This document shows, one piece after another, positions 1 through 12,100 of a stretch of 64,000 nucleotides of DNA. Position numbers and translations under genes: made by a program. Position 1 is the stretch's first letter, and each line of letters starts with the position of its first letter. The stretch lies in contig NC_029526.1 of assembly GCF_001577835.2 (NCBI RefSeq), positions 8,561,918 to 8,625,917 on the forward strand, given 5' to 3'. Origin of the DNA: Coturnix japonica. Taxonomy: Eukaryota > Chordata > Aves > Galliformes > Phasianidae. Under the pieces are notes generated by a model. The model had not been told where the DNA came from. It searched no databases and saw only the letters and a program-made list of their open reading frames with translations.

Positions 1-2780
1 GTGTGTCTTTCACCTTCTTGGAACTTCAGTCAGTTTTTCACTATGTATGAAGAAAAACCAATGAAGTACATGATCAGTCAAGTCTGTCACTTGCACACAT
101 ACTCACATACGTACAGCTGAACTCACTGAGATATCAGCATTAAGGACTTACACAGCCTAAAACATTATTTTGAAAATCATGTTGGTTTTTTTTCCTAAGA
201 AGAGTAAATATGACATCACACACTATGTATAACTACCTTAAGAAAAAATACTGAGTTACTGAGGAGTACTTCACACACCACAAATGTACTCTATAGCAAC
301 TGAATCTAACATGCTAACTGTGTGTGTAACTTTATATATAAATATATATTCGAGTTCTGGGTCCCAGATGGAGTTGTCTGGATCATTGCTCATGTACACC
401 ATCACTACTCGTGAGAAATGACACGTATAAAGAGTGCTCATGTAATTAAAGGCTGCAGAATTAGAACCATCATTTCAGTGTGCGTGAGAGATATAATCCA
501 TCATGTGTCTGTTGGAAGCAGAACATTTCCAGTTGTTAATGCTATCTGTAACCTAGTTTTCTGATTTGCTTTCATCTGTTGGAAATTATTTGCTATGAAG
601 GTAACCACAAATTTTAATGATGCTCTAATGACAAACCTGCACCGTCAAGATTTGACATTTATTCACATTTTGGACACAGTACTTGGAAAAGGGTACAGTT
701 TATAATGTATTGTTTATTTTAGTAAGTCTGCCTATTCGTTGTAATTCACGAGCTTAAACAATCTAAAAGCCTTAGAATTTCTCCATTTGAAACAAGGCAT
801 TTTAAGACATCCTTATTAAACGCTTCATTTTTTGATACATGAAGTTGTAACATTTGGTTAGATATGTGAGGCACTAAACCTGCATGGGGACCAAACTTCT
901 ATCAGATGCAAGTTATACTGATTTCCTGTAACCACATCCAAGTCATAGGACAGTGTGTAAATAAAATTAGATCGTGAAATTATGATGAACCTTACTTTTC
1001 ATCCATAATTAACTGCTGAAGTGGTGCGATTTGCACTGATTCATCATTCAGCAGACATGCAATATAATTTATCCTCATTTTAGGTCTGGCTTTCGTGAGT
1101 AAAAGGGTATCTCAGATTTTGCATTCTTTCTGAACTGACTCATAACGTTACTCAAAATTTTATGTACCAATGAGATGAACTCTGCATTTCAGCAGGATAT
1201 ATTGAAGAAAGAAATCATGTAATTTGGAGATGAATAAAATAAGCGTGCTTTATACTTAACCTAAATCTAGTTTGGCTTTAGGACATTTTCCATATTTATC
1301 TGAACTATCTTCAGCAACCTAAATATTGCTTTGAAAGAGGAGATGCATGCGCATCTGCAGTGCTTAGGTTTTGCCTTTCTTAGGTGGAAACTGAGAGGAA
1401 GTAAAACAATGCTTTGCACCCTAGATCTTTGTGCAGGGAATCCTCAGAACCTGTTCATCTGCTTCTGGAATCTTGCATGAGGTGGTTCAGCTCTGCTGTG
1501 AAAAAATATTCAACTACTTTTTCAAAGACACTATTGAGAGGAAGTTCCTTACAGGTGGAGGTGGCTTCCATACCCTAGGGTTGTTTGGTAAAATGCAGCA
1601 ACAGGAGTGGAGAATAATGTGCCTTAACTCACATTTACCTGTCTTCTGTTCCAAGGGACTGCTGTAAGCAATACTATAACTACAACTATTTCTCTGCCAC
1701 AGTCCCTGTATTTTATATATGCTTAAGGATGCAGTGTATATTCCAGCCTAAAGACTACATTTCCACCTATGAAAGAATAACTACAAAGCTAGATCTGCCA
1801 AATGTAATACTGCTGTATAGCAGTAAAGCTGCAGGAATTATCCAGGATATTCCAGCTTGTTGGCACCCTACTAATGGCAACTCTTCAGACTACTCTGAGT
1901 TGAAAAAATAAAAAAAAATAAAATAAAAATGAGATAAGATCCTGTTTAGAAGCTTAACAATGCAATCTGCACTGTCCTCTAGTACCAGATTTTCCTGGAA
2001 AAATGTTGCAAAATAATGTTCCAGAGAACATGACTACTTGCTACTTAAAATGCCTTCATGCTATTATTATCCAACATAATGGACCTTAAATCTTTTAGAT
2101 CAGCAATCATGCTTGTTGGACATTAAATCTTAGAAGACCTACACAGTTTATTAATATTTTACCACTAAAGCAGCTTTTAGACAAAGCACATTCCTAACAA
2201 GATGTATAAATAAAATGAATGCAAAAGGAAAACAAACATGACAAAATCTCCACGATTTCAGGTTCAAAATGTCTTCGATGGAAAGCGCCATGTACTTTAT
2301 CTGATGGGCAATAGTGGTTAAGCTAGTACCAAAAAAGAGGCTGCAAGAACTCTTGGTTTTACATGCATATTTTTTCATGGGGAAGGGGGAGACTGAGGGC
2401 AAACGTGAGCGCTGTCTGGCTGTACTGCAGCTGCTGCTCTGCCCCAGTTCCGTATAATCAGCTCAGTGGCTGACCTATTCCCTGCTGTCTGGAGCCTGAC
2501 ATCAGGATGAACGTAGGATCCAGCTGTGTCTGTGCTGAATATTATTTTTTTTGTCGATTGCTATACTCTGGGATCCCACTGGTTCAATTGCCTCTAAACA
2601 TTTCAGTGACGGTTCACATCCCATGAGGATTAAGCACAAATAGAAAATAAAATGCAGTGGTTGTCAGAGGCACGGGAGGGTATACGAGTATTTGCCAAAC
2701 CCAAATCAGGAGCAGAACGATGATGAACAGCCCTGCCCTTCAAAAGCTTATAAAAAAAAGTCAAACAACCCGAGGTGCCG
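1..2780. other. AT-rich sequence without a recognisable gene
   Basis: I see no exon series, repeat family or RNA gene here. Open frames are short and share no family features. AATAAA hexamers occur on the + strand near 960 and 1228, so part of this could be the 3' UTR of a + strand gene lying to the left. RGS9BP is the neighbour in mammals, but no RGS9BP coding sequence is visible and this is only inference. Confidence 0.4.
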
Positions 2781-3109
2781 AACGTTTAGCTGAAGAGCTG
2801 ACATAATTTTACTGACATAATTTTTGTCCCTCTAATGTGAAGCACAGATAACGGGATTGCCCCGAGGCCTCGGGCACTCGCCATATTCCGATTACAAACC
2901 GGAGCTCTCGGTTCCCGCGACTCCCGGGGCTGTAACCACTGTCCCTTCAGCACCGCTCGAATAGAGCCGCCGCCTCGAGGCAACCAACAACTGGACACAT
3001 TCCTTGTCCTGTTGTGAACACACTCGGTGCTGTGAAAACTCAGGAAGTGCAAACTGCCTCTTTCTGGGGTTTCTTTTTCGTTTTTCGTTTTTTTTTTTTT
3101 TACTTTTTC

Positions 3110-3473
3110 AAGTGAAGTGACAGCGATCTCCTTGCTTCCCTCAGCCATTTGCCACGTGCCTGCAAACCCGCTGCGTTTACTTAAGCTTTGCACCGCACGA
3201 ACACTGCTTACGGGATTAGGACCGACCAGGACTGAGAACTGGGGCCGCTGGTTGACAGGCTCCGTCACGCGAGCTGCCATCCCATCCCATCCCATCCCAT
3301 CCCATCCCATCCCATCCCATCCCATCCCATCCCATCCCATCCCATCCCATCCCATCCCATCCCCTCGACCTCCGCAACTCGGGGCTGCAGTGGCTCCTCC
3401 GGTACCGCAGGCGGCGCTGCTGCCCGAGCGACCTCGGAGCGCGATCGCGGCCGCCGCCTCCCGGCTGCCCAAG
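3110..3473 (+). promoter_or_regulatory. NUDT19: NUDT19 5' flank / 5' UTR
   Basis: GC content rises sharply from about 2860 and continues into the first coding exon, as in a CpG-island promoter. The frame of NUDT19 stays open upstream to about 3117 but contains no ATG before 3474, so 3474 is the first in-frame start. The (CCCAT)n array lies inside this segment, roughly 110 to 200 bases before the start codon. I see no TATA box, and the transcription start is not determined. Confidence 0.5.
3277..3363. repeat. (CCCAT)n pentanucleotide array
   Basis: About 17 uninterrupted copies of CCCAT. On the minus strand this reads as GGG triplets separated by two-base AT loops, a textbook potential G-quadruplex tract. 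It lies in the presumed promoter or 5' UTR of NUDT19. Open frames through it on both strands (IPSHP and MGWDG repeats) are simple translations of the array. Confidence 0.97.
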
Positions 3474-4938
3474 ATGAACCCCAGGCTGCGGCACTGGAGG
3501 GAAGCGGCTTCGGTTCTGCTGGCGGCGGGCGCGCGAGGGCAGCGGGCGCCGTGTCCGCTGGGGCCCTGTGACTACGAGCTGCTGCTTTTACAGCGCAGCT
3601 CCCGCAGCAGCTTCATGCCCAGCGCTCACGTGTTCCCGGGCGGTCTGGTGGAGGCGGCGGATTTCTCGGCCGAGTGGCTGCGGCTGCTGCCCGCTACGCC
3701 GCGCTGCGGGCTGGGCGCCGTCCGGCCGCCGCCTCCGGGCAGCAGCCGCGCCCCGCTCTTCTCCACCGACCGGCAGCAGCTGGGCTCGCCGCTGCCCGGG
3801 GAGGTCGCCTTCCGAATCTGCGCTATCCGGGAGACCTTCGAGGAGGCGGGGATCCTCCTACTGGCTCCGGGGGACCGGCCGCGGGACGGGAGCGGCCCGG
3901 TCCGTTCGCTGCCCGCCGAGCAGCTGCTCTCCGCGGCGGAGCTGGGCGAGTGGCGGCGCCGGGTGCAGGAAGACCCCGCGTGTTTCCTGCAGCTCTGCCG
4001 GCACCTGGGCTGCGTCCCCGACATCTGGGCGCTGCACGAGTGGAGCAACTGGCTGACCCCGGTGGGCAGGGCGGGCCGCGGCGGGCGGCGCTACGACACC
4101 GCCTTCTACCTGTGCTGTCTGGAGAGCAGGCCGCCGCACACCGTGCAGGACGACCAGGAGATAGCGGCCTTTATGGTAAGGGCGGCGGCAGACTCGTAAT
4201 TTGGTCTGCTGCTGAAGCAGTTATTTCAGGTTTGTTTTCCTCATTCAGTGGTCATCGCCCCTAGAAGCTATCGAACGCTTTAAATCTCAAGAAATCTGGC
4301 TCGCTCCACCTCAGTTCTATGAAGTATGTAGACTGTGCAACTTCTCCTCACTGGATGCCTTACACAAGTTCAGCTCCGATCGAGCTCTAGAGGGATGTGA
4401 ACGTTGGCTGCCTGTGATGTTAACTGCTGCAGATGGCTTCATTCAGCTCTTACCAGGTAAGACAACAGATGAAGGTTCTTTGAAGTATGTAAAACCTTTG
4501 GGAATTGATAAATACTTGAGCCACTTTTCATAAGCCAATCTATAACTGTGAGGGAAGAACCTTCGGAAGTCACATTACTGCACTCTTTTCCTACTGTTTT
4601 TCTTCTGCCACCCTTTTTTATTTGTTAAAATTGCAAGTATCACTCAATCAAACAGCTGTAGAACAAGCCAGGCATTGTATAACTAAACACTGTTCTGTTT
4701 GTTTTCTTCAGGTGACGAGTTATACCCAGAAGATCCAGATTATACAGGCGAAAAGAAACCAACAATGTCAACAGATAAGACAGTTGAAGATCTCATGAAA
4801 GAGGGTAGTATATTACACAGGATAGTAATAAAAAATACCAACAGTGTTGCTGTCTATGTTAATATTCAAGCAAAATATAAGCACGTGAATCCGCTGATGA
4901 TAAACACTGATAGTTCAAACTACAATAGCAGATTATAA
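3474..4938 (+). CDS. NUDT19: NUDT19, peroxisomal Nudix hydrolase (acyl-CoA diphosphatase)
   Basis: Three coding exons: 3474-4175, 4249-4456 and 4712-4938, with GT-AG junctions in phase, giving 378 residues against about 375 in human. In mammals the enzyme hydrolyses CoA and acyl-CoAs in peroxisomes. The Nudix signature is split, as is usual in this subfamily: GG at residues 56-57, a long insert, then RETFEEAG at 119-126, which carries the metal-binding glutamates. The blocks DIWALHEWSNWLTP and EIWLAPPQFYEV match the mammalian protein. The chain ends in SRL, a peroxisomal targeting signal type 1 (SHL in human). Intron 1 is only 73 bases long. Exon 1 is very GC-rich while exons 2 and 3 are not. 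The start is the first in-frame ATG and aligns with the human N-terminus. Identity is very secure. Confidence 0.96.
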
Positions 4939-5490
4939 CCTGTTTGGTTTGAAGCTAGAATATGTTTAATTACATATTCACTGTGTTTCTCATCCTTTCT
5001 AACAGTTTCCGATTATTCAGGACAACAGACTTAAATATTCCTTGCCAAAGCATTTAATGTGATTGTAGGTTTTCAATTTGTATCTAATTCCTGGAGTCTT
5101 TGAAATTTCATAGTTGTGCCAGTTATGATGTTCAGAAGCTACTGAAAATTTTATACGATCACCAACTGAATTACCTGGATAAACTTGAGAGTGATTTGAT
5201 ACCAGTTATACTGAGCAATGACCAACTTATTCTACTTACACATTAGTAGTGGGATTCCAGCTGCTCTGTTGGGTCACAGAGGTCCTTTTCTTACTGAAAA
5301 TTAAGGTGTATCACATGTTCAAAACAAGTATGTTTTGAGTTGAAGAATTATTTTACTATTCTTCTAAACCTGTAACCTGGGTCTAGAAATGAATGTAGCT
5401 CCTGTTCCAATTCAATTGATATATTTCAAATTTTGGAAAAACAGTGTATGTGCATATATCCAGATTTGTTAGCTAACATTACATTTTTTA

Positions 5491-5687
5491 GTGAGGGCGT
5501 GGTGAGGCACTGGCACAGCTGCCCAGAGAAACTGTGGATGCCCCATCCATGGAGGTGCTCAAGGCCAGGTTGGATGGGGCCCTGGGCAGCCTGAGCTGGT
5601 GGGGGACAGCCCTACCCATAACAAGGGGCTGGAACTGGGTGGGCTTTGAAGTCCCTTCCAACCCAAGTATTTCAATGATTCTATGAA
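5491..5687 (+). mobile_element. CR1 LINE 3' fragment
   Basis: Sense-strand CR1 tail running from the GTGGTGAGGCACTGG block through GGATGGGGCCCTGGGCAGCC to CCCTTCCAACCC and an AATGATTCTATGA end. It is strongly 5'-truncated, as most CR1 copies are. It lies between the NUDT19 stop codon and the first canonical poly(A) signal, so it is probably transcribed within the NUDT19 3' UTR. Confidence 0.93.
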
Positions 5688-6178
5688 ATATTTATTACAA
5701 GCAATATTTATATTTGATAAAATGAAATAATTTATGTTAATGGTAATTTATGCAAAACGTCACTATTTTCAAAGGTAGAGAGAATTTAGACATAAACTAT
5801 CATCTATCAGATTGAGTGCAAACATTCTTTTTGTTCATTTTAACTTTTACCTTCAAGTTACTTGTAATTTCAAAAAGAAAAATGAATTGTTTGGCTCCAA
5901 AAAGATTTCCAAAAGTTCAGGAAATAACGTACTGCCTTGGAAACAACTATTTCCACATTCCAGTATCCCACATTGTGCTTCTTAATGTGTCTTTGAGATT
6001 AAAAGACTTCAGAGGAAGCTCAGCTACTCTTTGATCTTTTATCTGGGGGAAGGGAGCAGTAAGTGGAGCATACGGAGCTGTGATGTGATACCTTCTTCAT
6101 CTGGAAGGATGACTTAAGATTAGACAGTAAAGCTGTTCTGAAAGCTTTGTCTCAACTTTTGTTCTGTATTTCAATTAA

Positions 6179-6184
6179 AATAAA
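6179..6184 (+). terminator. NUDT19: Candidate NUDT19 poly(A) signal
   Basis: First canonical AATAAA on the + strand after the NUDT19 stop codon; an ATTAAA variant lies at 5998-6003. If it is used, the 3' UTR is about 1.25 kb and contains the CR1 piece. The downstream GU-rich element was not tested. Confidence 0.45.
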
Positions 6185-7380
6185 ATTTTCTGCAGTATTT
6201 TCATTATACTGAACTGGTCTGTAGCATTCATTTGGACTGGAAAAATGTTCCTGTTTTTTCTCTGTTTATTTTATTGAACACGCTCAGATGATTCTAGGTT
6301 TAGAAGTCCCTTGCTGCTGTGAAGCATTGTCCTTCACAGTATTCTGGCTAATTCTTTACAGCATAAAGATGAAAGGAAAATTAGAAAAATGGTGAGAGGA
6401 AGAAGCAAAGAATGGATCCTGTGTTACCCTCTGACATGATTTGCAGCGCTTAGAGATTAACACCAGGCACTGTAATACTAGGTAGGTAAGAAGAAAAAGC
6501 ATGCCTATCAGCATTGTTCTTATGCATAACACAAGTACCTTGGCTTCAGAGTTATTTAAATAAGTGATTCTGCAACGAGGTTAGATTTTTTCTGAACTTT
6601 TATGGTCCAGTATGTTCCTATAGGTTGTGTAAGTGTTGCTGCACGTCAAAAAGTAGTGACTTCAATACTAAACCTGCTTAAATGAATAGTCTGCCTCTCC
6701 TGATTGCCTCCTGGAACTTGTTTTTTACACTAGTAAAAGTGAACGGGTCCAGTAGGGGGAGCTTGAAGGCCAAACAACAACAAAAATAACAGAAAAGATA
6801 CTACTTCGCTATAAAAATGAATATAACTGTCAAATAGGAACATAAATGTTCTACAATATACAGACAGTAAATATCTTGCGACATTAAGTTAAAAAGTGGT
6901 GGTTAAAACTGTGGAATTGAAATACTGAAGCACTTAAGAACAGATTGCTGCTTGTGGGGGGGACTGGATTCCAGCTGAGTGCTTCACCCTTGGGCTGCAC
7001 AAAGACAAATCAGAGATGAGATGATAAATAATAATAAAGGCCTAGATGGAATGGTGAGTATACAGTAGTAGAATGATCATCATCAAAAAAGATGTAGGTG
7101 CTTTCTCAGAGATTGTGATGCTTTTCAGCGTAGCTAATACCAAGAGAGAAACACCGAGCGCAATCTCCCTCTGCCTCCACAAGTCTTTCAATACATGCTG
7201 TGCTTCAAACTGAGAAAGTCTGAGGGGAAACGAGACCCGTTGCAGGCCCAGGCAGCAACACCTGCCCCCTGCCAGCTGCTCTGAGGTCTCCTTCTATTTC
7301 CACAACACGTTATTTCCACTATAATGCGTTTAAAGAGCTGAAAACGAAGCACACCCCAGCCCTGACAACGCCTTCCCGCC
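6185..7380. other. Intergenic NUDT19-TDRD12
   Basis: AT-rich sequence between the presumed 3' end of NUDT19 and the GC-rich TDRD12 promoter. I see no exon, RNA gene or recognisable interspersed repeat. Confidence 0.5.
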
Positions 7381-7499
7381 TCCTCCCCCCGGTGCCTCAG
7401 TGAGGCGGAGCTGCGCATGCGCAGCCTGAGGGCACATCCGCCCTTATTGGTGAGCGCGGGAGGCGGCGGGATTTGTGCAGCGTCGTGGAGCTCTGTGTG
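7381..7499 (+). promoter_or_regulatory. TDRD12: TDRD12 promoter with NRF1 site and untranslated first exon
   Basis: A local GC-rich island. It contains a perfect palindromic NRF1-type site, TGCGCATGCGCA, at 7412-7423, and an inverted CCAAT box (ATTGG) at 7446-7450. A strong splice donor, G|GTGAGT, sits at 7500-7501. The likely arrangement is a short untranslated exon 1 ending at 7499 and spliced to the acceptor TTTCTTACAG before 9156. The transcription start and the exon 1 boundary are inferred. Confidence 0.6.
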
Positions 7500-7794
7500 G
7501 TGAGTGCTGAGGTGTGAGTGTTTGATGCAGCATTGTGTGCCTAAAGCTTTTATTTCTTTAAGGGAGAGTATAACTTTAAGGTACAATAAGGGAGAAAATG
7601 CTGTTTCTTATTGGAATTTGTTGTGTTGTGTGTTTTCTTGTGCTGGTGAGGTGCCTTTGTGAGATGGAGGAAGGTAGGGGCAGGGTGTTAGAACTTAGAG
7701 TGCTTGCATCAGACCCATGTTGTCTGAAGGGTGTCCTTCCACCTTTCCCTGTGTGCTTAAAGTAGCTGTTGCTGTAATCAAGTGTCTTTCTGAG

Positions 7795-8322
7795 GTGAAT
7801 CCTGGAGTACTGTGTCCGGGTGTGGAGCCCTCCGTACAAAAAAGACATGGACATATTGGAGTGGGTCTAGAGGAGGAACACAAAGAAGATCAGAGGGCTG
7901 GAGCATGTTTCCTGTCAAGACAGGCTGAGGGAGTTGGGCTTGTTCAGCCTGGAGAAGAGAAGGCTGCAGGGTGACCTCATTCTTTCAATACCTGAAGGAA
8001 CTTACTCCCAGGAGGGGAGTAAACTCTTTGAAAGGGCTGGACAATAGCAGGACACGGGGAAATGGTTTTAAGTTAAAAGAGGAAGATTTTAGGTTGGATG
8101 TCAGGGGAAGTTCTTCACTAGGAGAGTGGTTAGGCCCTGGAACAGGCTGCCCAGGGAGGTTGTGGATGCCCCGTCCTTGGAGGTGTTCAAGACCAGGTTG
8201 GATGGGGCCCTGGGCAACCTGATCTAGTGAAGGTGTATGTTTGGTGGCCCTGCCAGGCAGGGGGTTGGAACTACATGATCCTTGAGGTCCCTTCCAACCC
8301 GGGTCATTCAGTGATTCTGTGA
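7795..8322 (+). mobile_element. CR1 LINE 3' fragment in TDRD12 intron 1
   Basis: Sense-strand CR1 of about 530 bases. It retains the end of the reverse-transcriptase ORF (CTGGAGTACTGTGTCC, AGGCTGCAGGGTGACCTCAT) and the 3' tail ending CCCTTCCAACCCGGGTCATTCAGTGATTCTGTGA. The tail is nearly identical to the copy at 63.1-63.4 kb, so both belong to one fairly young subfamily. It lies in the intron between the inferred noncoding exon and the first coding exon of TDRD12. Confidence 0.95.
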
Positions 8323-9187
8323 ATAGTGGTGTTGGATGGGTTGTGGTCGGGTGCAGGCCTTGGTGTCCTCTTAGTGATGGAGTGGCAGTTTATTAGGGGA
8401 ACCAGACCTTTTCCTGTGTGTGTGTTGGCCTTAGTGACTTGATAGATCTCTTACAAGCTTTTATGCTTAGAGAGACATGAAGAAGTTAGGTTCCTTGTGT
8501 GTTATTGGCATCATATTTTAGCAGGAGTTACTGTATGAGCAGTTTTAGTGCTGGCTTGGCTTATCTTTCCTGAAATACTTTGTTAACTTACCTCAGTGTA
8601 AATTCTTTTAAGAAATAGGCTGAGCAGTGCTGTGGGGAGCAGTGTTGCAATGCACAAGTCTGTGAAAATAGAGTGTTGTCATGCAAAACCGTGACAAGTG
8701 TACATCATTTGATGTGGCGGGTGGTGTGTGTTGCTATTGTAATTCTGTTCGATGTGAGTGTTGTGTGAAATATAAGTAGCAATATGTGATATTTAAAACT
8801 GGCTGAGGATGGGACTCGTGTCTGTGTTTGCTTCTTTTTAGTAATGTTTGAGTTTCTTGCTGGTGTTGATGAGGGTGACCAGGTAGCTGTAGCAATCCTT
8901 TAACCAAAAGATTTGCTTTGGCCTTTGGGAGTAAAATAACAGCCTATAGACTGTAAGTAGTTTGAGGATAATAAATATAACTGATGTGGTAGCATAACAG
9001 AAAATCAGTATGTGAATAGGTGGATGGCAAATCTCAATTAGGTCTCTATGTAGTTAGAAGTCTTTTATTCATGTATATTTGTTGTATACTTCTTAGCTAT
9101 GCTTCAAAACCAGTGAAAGCTTTAAAACAGTTAAACGTTTGTTGGTTTCTTACAGTAGTGTTGAAGAAGACTGAACAGCTGGGCGTT

Positions 9188-12100
9188 ATGGAAGTCTTCG
9201 TATTACGAGTAAGCTGGGGTTTTTGAAAGCTAAGTTGGTTGGTGTTTATTTCAATGAAACTGGAAGTCAAATTTGCAAATAAGATGATGCTTTTATTTCT
9301 ATTCAGTAGTCATTTCTTATACGTGTGCTGGGGATATATGTGGATTATATAGATTTTCTCACTCTTTTTGATTTTCTTTTTGTCTTGATTTCTAATGAAA
9401 AGTTAATAGGAATGCAGCTAAAATTTAAAATGGAAGGTATCCTGCATAATTTTAAATATAGCATCTACTGAATCCTGCAGGACATTGTGCAAAAACTTAT
9501 TTTCCTCGAATGCTGTGTAACCTTATTATCTAAAAAAACTAGTATGTAAAATGCTTAAAGAAGTTGAGTGGAAGACTGTGGCCCTAATTTAAATGTTGTC
9601 TTATAGACCTTCTGAACCTGAAGAAAGTGTGTTGGCATCTGGTATTTTTTTGGCTGTTTGTTGTATGCTCCAGAAGTAATGTTCAAATAAAAAGCTTCTG
9701 TGATTGCAGTTAACTCATTATGTTCAGTTAACGAGCCTTTTAAATAATGCTACAACTTTTCAGGATGGATATGGTACTGTGGTACTAAAGAGTGCAAATT
9801 GAGACATCACTTATTGAGCAGAAGCTTTGATGCTTAAAGATGTTTTGTTACTAATATTCTGTTTGTTTAATATTCTCATAATTTTAACGTACCTCAGTAA
9901 GGACTGCATGTTATTTTTACATTCACTGCCCAGGTGTTCATAGAAGTATCCTGTCACTTCAGGAGGATGTGATACTCTTTGTTATTTTTGTTTGCCGTTC
10001 ACACCAGATTGAAGATCCAGGCTGCTTTTGGGTTACTATGAAAGGATGTGGGCCTCATGTCGTTGAGGAAATAGAATATGAAAAGCTGAATGCAGAAATG
10101 AATCAATTCTATGACAAAGCTTATGAAGATGAAGTAAAGCCAATAACATTAGAAAAAAACCAGGTAAAATTATTGGTGTGTTTTACACATGAAAAGAAAT
10201 AATGTGATATTTGCAGTGGTTTATTTGCACATCCAAGATATGTTAATTTTTTTAAATTGTTTTTTAAATTACTGCTATGAAATAGAAAATTGTATCAGTA
10301 TAGGATATTTTTCTTATGTGTAGCTTCATAACTGTGTTAGCTGTAACGTTTACAGTTTACAAAGTAAATCTAGGGCTATACAGTAAGTACCATATTTTTG
10401 CCTCTAAGAAAATTAAGAGTAATTTATTCCATTTATGAGAACCTGTTCTCTTGTTTCTTTTTCAGCTTTGTGTGGTTTTCAGCGAGGAGCTGAAGTGCTG
10501 GTGTAGAGCGGTTGTTAAGTCTATCATGTACTGTGCAGACTATTATCAAATAGAATGTTTTCTAGTGGATTATGCAAAATATACTTTTGTTAAATCAAAG
10601 GAGTAAGTGTCTTTTTTTCAAGGCAGTACAGAAATTTATTTGGTTGATTAATGTATGTAAATATTGTGACTGTTTTTTCTAACTAAATACTAACAGGGCT
10701 CTGGTTTAATTGAAGTGACACCACAAAAAACTTCTACATTGTCATTGGGGATTTAAATATGGCAGTTATGATTGAAATGTGTGACTGCCAGTTAACATTA
10801 CTGAAACTTACTTTCCTTTGTTAATGAGGGATTGATATTAAAAATAAAAACAAAATGCTACGTGTAAGGGATAACGGTGTAGCTTTCACTAGTGTCTTGA
10901 CCAATATATAAATAATACCTTCTTTTTTAAGAGTAATGAGTACAAATGCAAGTAAGTATATTAATTTCTTCCTTAATAATTTTAGTAATATATTATTTCT
11001 TACTTAAGAGTAAGAATTGTCAAATGGTGTGTGCAGTGCCAGAAGACATATGTATGCTATCATGAAAAGACTTTAAACTGAGCTTTCTCTGCTAAATGGG
11101 AAGTGTGGAGTTTGACAGTAGGAGCCAAACATCTAGAAGAACTGTGTTGTCATATGTAGGATAATAAAAGAATGTCTTTGAAAAACCAGTGACTTTTGGA
11201 CAATGTAATCTATAAAGTGAGATTATTTCTGTTTTTTCTTTTAAGTGTTCGAGTTGCAATGGAAAAATTTACACAAATCCCATTTAGAGCAAAAAAATGT
11301 AGATTGTATTGCACAAAGCCAGTGACATTGCGTGTCAACTTCTGTGAAGATACAGCAAAAATAGTGTAAGTAGATTTCAGTAGTTGTGTTCTTGTCACAC
11401 ACTTCTTAGATGTAAAATTTCATTCAAGAATAAAACGTTGTTTTGTTTGTTTGTTTTTTAAAGAGCAATTCATAAATAAAACTCTGTCCCGGAACATTTG
11501 GGATTTGTTTTCTCATCTATTTGAAACTTTTGATATTTGTCTAGAAACTGTAAGAAATTTTGATGTGTTTGGCAGTTTTTGCCCTTTGTTTACCATCCTA
11601 GGGCTGTGTTACTTGGTTGTTACTTGTTTGCTAACACATAAGCTTCTCTGCCAGCTCTTCCGTGTTCTTTAGTAGTCCAACAGGTGTTTTTTAAACACTT
11701 TGAAAGAAAATTAATGTTTTACTTACATACTCTGACAGAAAAAATAGTAGCTTAGTTTGGATAGGAACAGCATCTTGAGTGGGCTATTTTTGTGAATTAT
11801 CAAGAGGTTAGTTGATAAGTAGAGAGGACCTGAGCATGTTTAATTGTTTTTAGTTTGAACCCTTATATTTTATATTTGCAGCTGCAGATGATGGCAATGA
11901 CAGCTTAAGTTTTTGTAGCAGTCCTTTAAGTTTTTAGAATTTCAGTGTTTATAAAGTGCTCATTTTAAAATCGTTCAGTATTGATTTCAAGTAATTAATA
12001 TGTTCTGTAAATGGATTCTTGCTTTATTTCTCATTATACTATTTTATTTCTAACTAGCTTGTTTTATGTTGGATGCGTCCATCATATATTGGCAAAGCAA

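Noticed and set aside
1431-1667. A 78-codon open frame in the left flank
   Set aside because: Isolated, not beginning at ATG, composition like the surrounding noncoding DNA, with no domain.
2786-3494. Minus-strand open frames with MGWDG repeats across the NUDT19 5' flank
   Set aside because: They are translations of the (CCCAT)n array and GC-rich promoter DNA, with no family resemblance.
3568-4264. Alternative-frame open frames over NUDT19 exon 1
   Set aside because: High GC content suppresses stops in all frames; only the frame from 3474 shows Nudix and family conservation.
7971-8222. Short protein-coding open frame in TDRD12 intron 1
   Set aside because: It is CR1 tail sequence. Similar frames at 49242-49562 and 62793-63272 are rejected for the same reason.
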